A stretch of DNA of 40,573 nucleotides, taken from the NCBI GenBank assembly GCA_964551975.1, contig CAZKFI010000014.1, positions 1 through 40,573 on the forward strand, in the 5' to 3' direction. Position 1 is the stretch's first letter. The number at the start of each line of letters is the position of its first letter. The notes under the pieces are model-generated. The model saw only the letters and a list, made by a program, of their open reading frames with translations, was not told where the DNA came from and ran no database searches. Position numbers and translations under genes: made by a program. Of this stretch, positions 32,910 through 40,573 are shown one piece after another. The stretch is from REEB426 sp964551975. Its GTDB lineage: Bacteria > Actinomycetota > Actinomycetes > S36-B12.

Positions 32910-33365
32910 ATGTCTCACGGGCCCGCCGACCTGCTTCGCGAGCACGGCATTCAGGTCACCGCGCAGCGGCTGGCAGTGCTGCGGGCTCTGTCCGCTTCGC
33001 CTCATGCGACAGCGGAAGGCCTGACTGACAGCGTGCGGGCTGAAATCGGCTCCATCTCCCGTCAGTCGGTGTACGACACCCTGAGCCTGTTGGTGGAATC
33101 CGGCTTAGTGCGACGAATTCAACCGCCGGGCTCACCGGCTCGATACGAAGATCGAGTGGGTGACAACCACCACCACGTCATCTGCCGGGACTGCGGCCAG
33201 TTGGCCGATGTTGACTGTGCAGCGGGCTCCGCCCCCTGCCTCACCGCAGTCGACGATCAGGGCTACGTCATCGACGAGGCCGAGGTCGCGTACTGGGGCC
33301 GCTGCCCTACCTGTCAGGAGGAAGCTCTTTCTGTCACAACGAAGTCCCCCGCTGGCCACGCCTGA
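32910..33365 (+). CDS. furA: Fur/PerR-family peroxide-responsive repressor
   Basis: 151 residues from ATG 32910; the frame is open upstream but crosses the terminator and operator. The winged-helix part reads ITAQRLAVLRAL-like (VTAQRLAVLRALSASPHATA) and SRQSVYDTLSLLVESGLV. The metal-binding part has NHHHVICRDCGQLADVDC, supplying the His-rich regulatory site and one CxxC, and RCPTCQEE, the second CxxC of the structural zinc. Together with katG 72 bp downstream this is the furA-katG arrangement, in which FurA represses catalase-peroxidase until oxidised. The operator at 32860-32877 suggests autoregulation. Confidence 0.93.
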   Translation: MSHGPADLLREHGIQVTAQRLAVLRALSASPHATAEGLTDSVRAEIGSISRQSVYDTLSLLVESGLVRRIQPPGSPARYEDRVGDNHHHVICRDCGQLADVDCAAGSAPCLTAVDDQGYVIDEAEVAYWGRCPTCQEEALSVTTKSPAGHA

Positions 33366-33437
33366 AAGCACACCACCATGAAAGTCTCACAAGAGAAGAA
33401 CCACATCTGAGATCGACGAGAGCAAGGAGATACACAT

Positions 33438-35619
<2,182 letters not shown>

Positions 35620-35646
35620 GGCTAGGAATCGGCCATTCGGTCAGGT

Positions 35647-35679
35647 GTGTGGGGCGGGAGTCAGACTCCCGCCCCACAC
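35647..35679 (+). terminator. Strong hairpin terminator after katG
   Basis: GTGTGGGGCGGGAGT (35647-35661) and ACTCCCGCCCCACAC (35665-35679) pair perfectly over 15 bp with a CAG loop, 27 bp past the katG stop. There is no U-tract. It implies that the downstream heliorhodopsin mostly uses its own promoter. Confidence 0.85.
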
Positions 35680-35754
35680 GCATTTCGGGCACTTCGCACC
35701 GGACACGCGGTGAATTCGCTGGCGCAAGAGGCCTGCCTGCGGGATGCTGTCGGT

Positions 35755-36552
35755 ATGGCCAAGACACCGGGTGCACCCACGCAGGTAGACGAGTCAACGC
35801 AGGTAGGCCGCATCCAGCGATGGAACGTCATCGCCGGAATCGCCCATTTGGTGCAAATGGTCCTCATCTTGGTGCTGGCCACGGACTTCTCGCTGCCAGT
35901 TACGGCCGCCTACATGGAGGGGCCCCCTGGGACTCCCCCGTCGGATCCGGTGGTCCTGTTTGACAGCCGTGTGGCCTGGGGCGTGGCCCTGTTCTTCGGC
36001 CTTTCAGCGTTCTTCCACTTCCTCGTGGCACTGCCGCCCTTCCGTCAGCGCTACATCAATGGATTGCTGCATCAGCACAACTACTTCCGCTGGGTTGAGT
36101 ACTCCATCAGTTCATCCGTCATGATCGTGTTGATTGCTCAGATCTGCGGTGTGTCTGATGCCGCGGCTCTTATCGCAATTTTCGGTGTGAACGCCTCGAT
36201 GATCCTGTTCGGTTGGCTGCAGGAGAAGTACGAGTCCCCCGGTAACGGCGGCTGGCTGCCATTCATTTTCGGTTGTATCGCAGGAATCGTGCCCTGGTTA
36301 GCCATTCTGCTCTTCGTCATCGCCCCAGGGGCTCGCATGGACGTAGAGCCGCCTGCGTTCGTCTACGGCATCGTGATCTCACTCTTCATTTTCTTCAATA
36401 TTTTTGCCCTCGTGCAATGGCTGCAGTACAAGCGAGTCGGTAAGTGGGCGAACTACCTCAACGGAGAGCGTAGTTACATCACGTTGAGCCTGGTAGCGAA
36501 GTCGGCACTGGCCTGGCAGATCTTCGCTGGGACTCTCGTTCCGCCTGCCTAA
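35755..36552 (+). CDS. Heliorhodopsin
   Basis: 265 residues with seven transmembrane helices, strongly similar to the type heliorhodopsin 48C12 as I recall it. Matching segments include RWVEYSISSSVMIVLIAQIC, FGVNASMILFGWLQEKY and LSLVAKSALAWQIFAGTL. The retinal Schiff-base Lys is K249 in helix 7, the counterion Glu is E115 in WVEYS, and the conserved His residues of the inner cavity are H31 and H88. Heliorhodopsins bind retinal, sit inverted in the membrane and have slow photocycles; a sensory or enzyme-modulating role is suspected. ATG 35755 is chosen because the upstream frame crosses the katG terminator; the ribosome site is weak. No retinal-synthesis gene is in the window. Confidence 0.96.
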   Translation: MAKTPGAPTQVDESTQVGRIQRWNVIAGIAHLVQMVLILVLATDFSLPVTAAYMEGPPGTPPSDPVVLFDSRVAWGVALFFGLSAFFHFLVALPPFRQRYINGLLHQHNYFRWVEYSISSSVMIVLIAQICGVSDAAALIAIFGVNASMILFGWLQEKYESPGNGGWLPFIFGCIAGIVPWLAILLFVIAPGARMDVEPPAFVYGIVISLFIFFNIFALVQWLQYKRVGKWANYLNGERSYITLSLVAKSALAWQIFAGTLVPPA

Positions 36553-36569
36553 GGCTTAGTTCCCGACCT

Positions 36570-37448
36570 TCACTGGGCTGGATGCTTGATCAACAGACGT
36601 TCCCCGGCTTCCATAGGGCGAAGTTCGGTTCCTGGGGTGAGCAGGGATCGAAGGGCAGCGGCTCCACCATTGACCCGATACATGAGTCGCTGCCAGCCGG
36701 TCATATCGCGACCCGGATCGGTCGCGGTGGGTACGACAACCGCTGCCTGTGCCGCAGTAGCAACAGCTGCTGCCGCGGTTGGGCCATGTGTTACCGGCAT
36801 AACCATCGCCGTCACTGCGTGACACGGCAGCAAAGCCAGATCAACCGGGGCAATGAGCTGTGCCTGCCTGACGCCAGGCAGGTGGGGATCCAGCCAGATG
36901 CGCCCACGCACGATTCCGGCAGCATCGTGAGCTTCGATGACATAGCCGACAGCGATCAGGCCTAGCGGAAATCCTGTTCGCGTCGCTCTCACCAACACAC
37001 CGCAACCGTCTGGGCCGTCGAATTGTCGCTGCTGACCCGGACGCAGCACACTGGCTGCACGGCAGCCAGCCCGTCGGGCAACCCTGACCGCACCTCGTGG
37101 TCCGAGCACGGGGACATCCGCGAATTTCGCCAACGTCTGAGGGCGAGCATGATCACTCACGCCGGTGCACAGCAGAATCGCAGTCACTGCCTCACCATCA
37201 AGTTGCTCCGAGGTCGTGAAGCCTGACGTATGCCGTCGGGTAAACGACCCACCAATCGGATCATCCGTGAGCCACGGATCAATCAGGAACGAAACGCCAC
37301 CCCAGCGCACCTGCCAGCTCTGGTAGTCGTCGAGTCGCCTGAGTTCGAGGTTCGGCAAGTTTGGGCCCGGTACGTTCGAGGTCGGTACGTTCGAGGCCTG
37401 TAACTTTGGACTCTGCAACTTCGCGCGAGATGTTTCGTCTAACCCCAC
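36570..37448 (-). CDS. Metallo-beta-lactamase-fold protein with degenerate metal site
   Basis: 292 residues from GTG 37448, preceded by GGTGAGGG. From residue about 35 it resembles the UlaG/RomA-like MBL group: WQVRWGGVSFLIDPWLTDDP is the typical start, followed by a strand and loop where HxHxDH should be, here LLCTGVSDHARPQTL. Only the final Asp-His pair is kept, so zinc binding is probably altered or lost. Later segments (VDLALLPCHAVTAMVMPVTHGP, PTATDPGRD) occupy the positions of the remaining ligands. The first 35 residues are pentapeptides (SPKLQ, ASNVP, TSNVP, GPNLP) made by a 15-bp DNA repeat and are unlikely to be part of the fold. It is convergent with the heliorhodopsin, 17 bp away. 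Confidence 0.75.
   Translation of the reverse strand: MGLDETSRAKLQSPKLQASNVPTSNVPGPNLPNLELRRLDDYQSWQVRWGGVSFLIDPWLTDDPIGGSFTRRHTSGFTTSEQLDGEAVTAILLCTGVSDHARPQTLAKFADVPVLGPRGAVRVARRAGCRAASVLRPGQQRQFDGPDGCGVLVRATRTGFPLGLIAVGYVIEAHDAAGIVRGRIWLDPHLPGVRQAQLIAPVDLALLPCHAVTAMVMPVTHGPTAAAAVATAAQAAVVVPTATDPGRDMTGWQRLMYRVNGGAAALRSLLTPGTELRPMEAGERLLIKHPAQ
37354..37428. repeat. Five 15-bp units in the 5' end of the MBL-fold gene
   Basis: GGTACGTTCGAGGTC (37369-37383) and GGTACGTTCGAGGCC (37384-37398) differ at one base. Flanking units GGCAAGTTTGGGCCC, TGTAACTTTGGACTC and TGCAACTTCGCGCGA keep the same phase. On the minus strand they encode consecutive pentapeptides. Confidence 0.8.
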
Positions 37449-37548
37449 GTGCCCTCACCGCCTCGGCCAGACTCCCAGATGCGAACGCACGATAGCGCTT
37501 GGCAGCACAGCGGATGCGTACCGGTTCATCCTGTGCCAATAATGAGAA

Positions 37549-38646
37549 ATGATTCCGGCCCGGTTCTCCAGAGTTCTTGCTACCAGCGCCCTGCTCCTGC
37601 TACCGGTCACCTTGGGCGGCCTAGGGGCAGCACAGGCGGCTGAACCTCGAGTAGCCGGCATCGTCGCAAGTGGCCTGACCTCCCCATGGGGGTTGGCGTT
37701 CCTCCCCGATGACTCAGCATTGGTTAGCGAGCGCGATACCGGGAGAATTCTGCGAGTCGACCCACGCAGACCGGCAGGGCAGAACGTTCGGGTCCTCGGG
37801 AAGGTTGCTGGCTCCACCCCCGATGGCGAGGGTGGACTCCTCGGGATCGCGTTGCCACCGGCTACCGACACCGTCCCTCGATTTCTGTACGCCTACACGA
37901 CAACGGCACGGGATAACCGTGTCGTGCGCATCGAACTGCTCGACGGAGCCACCCGCCTAGGTGCAATCTCGCCCGTACTCACCGGCATTCCGAAGAACAG
38001 TTACCACAATGGTGGACGTATCGTGGTCGCACCGGACGGCACATTATTCGTAGCAACCGGTGATGCCGGCGATGTCAGCACCGCTCAGAACCGGCGTTCA
38101 CTGGCCGGCAAGGTGCTGCATATCAATCCTGACGGCAGCCCAGCGGCAGGAAATCCGAGCCCCAAATCGCCGGTGTTCACTCTGGGACATCGCAATGTGC
38201 AGGGCCTGGCATTCGATAGCAGCGGCGCCCTGTGGGCCAGTGAATTTGGATCCAAGGACGCGGATGAGCTGAACACCCTTGTTCCAGGGGGTAACTACGG
38301 CTGGCCCCTGGTTGAAGGTCAAGGGAGCAGCTCTCGATTCCTCAACCCTGAGGCAACCTGGTCCCCGACGTCGCTCGCATCACCTAGCGGCATCGCGATT
38401 AAAGACGACGTCGCATATGTCGCGAGCCTGCGTGGTGAGGTGCTCTGGAAGGTGCCGCTCTCCAAGATTGGTTCAGCAGATCCGTCAGCAGGGCAGCCAA
38501 AGGCAGTTCGCATCGGTAACTTCGGCCGGCTGCGCACAGTTTCGGTGGCTCCCGACGGCTCGCTGTGGTTGATCACGTCCAATACCGATGGACGCGGTGA
38601 TCCGCGCCGCGCCGACGACCGAATCTTGCGCCTGACCGGAGCCTGA
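37549..38646 (+). CDS. Exported PQQ-dependent sugar dehydrogenase-like beta-propeller
   Basis: 365 residues from ATG 37549. A Sec signal peptide is clear: positive PARFSR, the hydrophobic stretch LLLLPVTLGGLG and a likely cut after AQA at residue about 30. The rest is a six-bladed propeller of the soluble glucose dehydrogenase/L-sorbosone dehydrogenase family, with SPWGLAFLPD, SERDTGRILRVD, KNSYHNGGRIVVAPDG (the His is the expected catalytic base), LGHRNVQGLAFD and ASEFGSKDADELN (PQQ and calcium contacts). It would oxidise a sugar outside the membrane using PQQ. No PQQ synthesis genes are nearby. It is divergent from the MBL-fold gene. Confidence 0.9.
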   Translation: MIPARFSRVLATSALLLLPVTLGGLGAAQAAEPRVAGIVASGLTSPWGLAFLPDDSALVSERDTGRILRVDPRRPAGQNVRVLGKVAGSTPDGEGGLLGIALPPATDTVPRFLYAYTTTARDNRVVRIELLDGATRLGAISPVLTGIPKNSYHNGGRIVVAPDGTLFVATGDAGDVSTAQNRRSLAGKVLHINPDGSPAAGNPSPKSPVFTLGHRNVQGLAFDSSGALWASEFGSKDADELNTLVPGGNYGWPLVEGQGSSSRFLNPEATWSPTSLASPSGIAIKDDVAYVASLRGEVLWKVPLSKIGSADPSAGQPKAVRIGNFGRLRTVSVAPDGSLWLITSNTDGRGDPRRADDRILRLTGA

Positions 38647-38681
38647 CCGGTCATCAGTTCACGTGGCACTAGCATCCAAGA

Positions 38682-39959
38682 ATGCCGATGAATGCACCTA
38701 GCCCAGCCGATGCCATTCTCGACTACCTGCACCCAAACACCAATGTCGTGGTGCCGACTGCCAACGGGGAGCCGGTGACGGTCATCGATCACATCGTTGC
38801 CCAGTCCGAGGGTCTCACCGGTGTGCGTATCCATCAGGTATTCGGGCTGAGACCCCGGGAATACGGAAGGCTTGATCCGAACCACCTGCGATATGTCTCG
38901 TATTTTCTCTCGGCACAGTTGCGTGAACCATTTGCGCGAGGTGAGGTAGATCTCGTTCCAACGGACCTTTCCGCGATGCCTGCACTCATGCAAGCACTTC
39001 CGAATGTGGTGCTCGTCGCTGCCTGCAGTGCGCCGGATCCCTATGGATTCGTGAGTCTGGGATGTGGAGCTAACTATGCGGCAACTCTGTTGGGTCAGGT
39101 ACCCACCTTCCTGGAAGTCAACCCGCATATGCCCAGTACCCCAGGACATCATCGTGTCCACCTGTCGACAGTTACCGGTTGGTGCGAGGCCGATTACCCG
39201 CTCATCACCGTCGAACCCACACCGATCACCGACACTGATCGCGCCATCGCCGAATACGTGGCCGACCGGATCCTTGATGGCTCCACCTTGCAGATTGGAG
39301 TGGGCGCCGTTCCCGATGCAATCGCTGCGAGCCTGACGAGCCGCCAACACCTCGGGATCCACACAGAGTTGTTCAGTGATGGACTGCGTCTGCTCGTTGA
39401 ATCCGGAGCTGCGACCGGAGCCCGCAAACGATCCGGTCGCAATCTCGCCATAACCACCGACGCCCTGGGCTCCCAGGCACTCCTAGATTTCCTCGACGGC
39501 ACACAGGCAGTGGAGTTCTGGGCGGTCAATGAAACCAACGATTTTGCAACCATCGCAGCTGAACCGAATTTCGTGGCCATTAATGCCACAATGCAGATCG
39601 ACCTCTTGGGCCAATGCGCCTCGGAGTCACTTGGCACGCACTACGTATCCGGTTCCGGCGGCCAAAGCGACTTCATGAATGCGGCGAGGTACTCCCCCGG
39701 GGGCCAGTCCTTCATGGTCACTCACTCAACAGCCAACACTCCCAGCGGGACAGTCTCGCGCATCGTTGCCGAACTCTCGCCTGGTGCAGTGGTGACGACC
39801 CGGAAGAATTCCATTGACAAGGTCGCTACTGAATTTGGGATCGCCGAACTGCAGGGGGCCTCGGTTGATCAGCGCGCTCGATCGCTCATTGCGATCGCAC
39901 ATCCCGATCACCGTGACGATTTGACTGCTGAAGCCTACCGGCTCGGCTACCTCCACTAG
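38682..39959 (+). CDS. Acetyl-CoA hydrolase/4-hydroxybutyrate CoA-transferase family protein
   Basis: 425 residues from ATG 38682. Both CoA-transferase subdomains are present. The N-terminal half contains LVAACSAPDPYGFVSLG. The C-terminal half begins LQIGVGAVPDAIAASL and continues with LGIHTELFSDGLRLLVESG, the stretch expected to hold the catalytic Glu that forms the enzyme-CoA thioester, then VSGSGGQSDFMNAARYSPGG, the CoA-binding loop. The family moves CoA between acetate, succinate, 4-hydroxybutyrate or similar acids. The precise acid is not predictable. It is followed 7 bp later by a small CxxC protein and may be co-transcribed with it. Confidence 0.9.
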   Translation: MPMNAPSPADAILDYLHPNTNVVVPTANGEPVTVIDHIVAQSEGLTGVRIHQVFGLRPREYGRLDPNHLRYVSYFLSAQLREPFARGEVDLVPTDLSAMPALMQALPNVVLVAACSAPDPYGFVSLGCGANYAATLLGQVPTFLEVNPHMPSTPGHHRVHLSTVTGWCEADYPLITVEPTPITDTDRAIAEYVADRILDGSTLQIGVGAVPDAIAASLTSRQHLGIHTELFSDGLRLLVESGAATGARKRSGRNLAITTDALGSQALLDFLDGTQAVEFWAVNETNDFATIAAEPNFVAINATMQIDLLGQCASESLGTHYVSGSGGQSDFMNAARYSPGGQSFMVTHSTANTPSGTVSRIVAELSPGAVVTTRKNSIDKVATEFGIAELQGASVDQRARSLIAIAHPDHRDDLTAEAYRLGYLH

Positions 39960-39966
39960 GGGAGCA

Positions 39967-40374
39967 ATGACTACCTCAGGCATGGCGCAACCACAGCGGC
40001 TCTTTGGCATCTACCGGGCAAACGGCGGCCTTATCGGTGAATTGCGGTACCTGGCGGGACACTACCTGCGGGGTGAACACTGCACGCTCTGTGACATTAC
40101 CCATGCCGGATTGGGACGCAAGCGCACCTGGGATGCAGCCATTGCCGAATTAGGAATCCCCTTCACCCTGCTCCATCTCAACGAGATGGACGCCGACCTT
40201 GCTGCATTCGTTGGAGACCAAGCCGCCTGCGTTGTCGCGCAGGATGCATCCGGGTACCGCATGCTGCTCAGCGATGCAGATCTGTCGGCGTGTAGCGGAC
40301 AGGTTGATGCCTTCATAGAACGGCTCTCCCAGGCACTAGGCCCCCTGCAGGAGGAGCAGCGGCCCGCACCCTAG
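39967..40374 (+). CDS. Small conserved hypothetical protein with CxxC motif
   Basis: 135 residues; ATG 39967 follows GGGGAG by about 2-3 nt. I do not recognise a named family. A recognisable core reads GIYRANGGLIGELRYLAGHY followed by HCTLCDITHAGLGRKRTWD, where the CxxC and His could bind a metal or thiol. The C-terminal part, LLSDADLSACSGQVDAFIER, looks helical. No signal peptide or membrane helix is seen. Its TAG stop overlaps the TAG stop of the convergent DUF1801 gene (CTAG). Confidence 0.7.
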   Translation: MTTSGMAQPQRLFGIYRANGGLIGELRYLAGHYLRGEHCTLCDITHAGLGRKRTWDAAIAELGIPFTLLHLNEMDADLAAFVGDQAACVVAQDASGYRMLLSDADLSACSGQVDAFIERLSQALGPLQEEQRPAP

Positions 40375-40573
40375 CCGGCAGCCTCCGCGATCCGCGCCGC
40401 CGCCATTTCGCGCAACAGTGCCACGTCTACCTTCCAGTCAATCGGCACCTTGATGGTCTTCTTGTTCAGGGTGAATCCGTTGAGTTCGGTCAGTCTTGGC
40501 CGGAACTCATCAATCACGCCAACGCTCCATGGTGACATCAGGATGTGATTCTTGAATATTGACAGACCAAATA
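40371..40573 (-). CDS. DUF1801 (YdhG-like) family protein, N-terminus outside window
   Basis: The last 66 residues of a protein that enters from the right edge. FGLSIFKNHILMSPWSVGVI followed by a segment ending in NKKTIKVPIDWKVDVALL resembles the DUF1801/YdhG fold, in which KxHIxxxPWS-type and TIxxP-type segments recur; a C-terminal helix REMAAARIAEAAG ends it. The function of the family is unclear (an iron-chaperone role was proposed for a relative). The stop at 40371-40373 overlaps that of the convergent small CxxC gene. Confidence 0.7.
   Translation of the reverse strand, partial: FGLSIFKNHILMSPWSVGVIDEFRPRLTELNGFTLNKKTIKVPIDWKVDVALLREMAAARIAEAAG

Noticed and set aside
38319..39362. A 347-codon minus-strand open frame.
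   Set aside because: It is antisense to the sugar dehydrogenase and CoA-transferase genes and has no recognisable domain.

Overview
This window comes from a high-GC (about 60% by eye) actinobacterial chromosome. The order dusB-dgt-dnaG-tRNA-Asn, the frequent GTG starts, the furA-katG pair and the actinobacterial-type inositol genes all point there. A heliorhodopsin closely resembling the actinobacterial type suggests a light-exposed aquatic lineage, but I cannot name the genus. Four runs of N (10, 100, 10 and 18 bases) mark scaffold joins in a draft or metagenome assembly. Two of them create false frameshifts in dnaG and katG.

Layout. 1-3588: two pyridoxal-phosphate decarboxylases (one cut by the window edge), a peptidase E-like hydrolase and a small acidic repeat protein. 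3746-5523: a Gfo/Idh/MocA oxidoreductase and an orphan LuxR-type response regulator. 5607-16843: a divergent myo-inositol catabolic locus. The minus-strand arm is iolE-iolC-aldolase-iolB-oxidoreductase-iolD; the plus-strand arm is oxidoreductase-PhyH dioxygenase-iolG-LacI regulator. The arms share a 75-82 bp control region with a LacI-type palindrome. 17020-18654: a 14-helix MFS exporter. 18784-23669: housekeeping block dusB, dgt, dnaG, a conserved hypothetical and tRNA-Asn. 23673-26414: a divergent pair, a phosphoribosyltransferase-hydrolase fusion and an erythromycin esterase-like protein. 26411-28086: an alpha/beta hydrolase and a PAP2 phosphatase. 28232-32761: TetR regulator, GcvT-like folate methyltransferase, cytochrome P450 and APC permease. 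32910-36552: furA, katG and heliorhodopsin. 36570 to the end: a degenerate metallo-beta-lactamase-fold protein, an exported PQQ-type sugar dehydrogenase, a CoA-transferase, a small CxxC protein and a DUF1801 fragment.

How the genes work together. The inositol locus covers oxidation of inositol (IolG), dehydration (IolE), ring hydrolysis (IolD), isomerisation (IolB), phosphorylation (IolC) and probably the aldol step. The methylmalonate-semialdehyde dehydrogenase (IolA) and a dedicated transporter are not in the window. The extra oxidoreductases and the Fe(II)/2-oxoglutarate dioxygenase suggest modified or isomeric inositols are also used (inference). The TetR-GcvT-P450-APC set looks like an inducible uptake and demethylation pathway for an unidentified methylated compound, and is the best candidate for an undescribed system. 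FurA and KatG form a peroxide-defence pair, with heliorhodopsin next to them behind a strong terminator.

Gene density is very high: no gene-free stretch reaches 300 bases, and three convergent gene pairs overlap at their stop codons. I saw no CRISPR array, insertion sequence, rRNA or phage gene. A recurring oddity is 15-18 bp tandem repeats, several of them expanding protein N-termini by whole pentapeptides.
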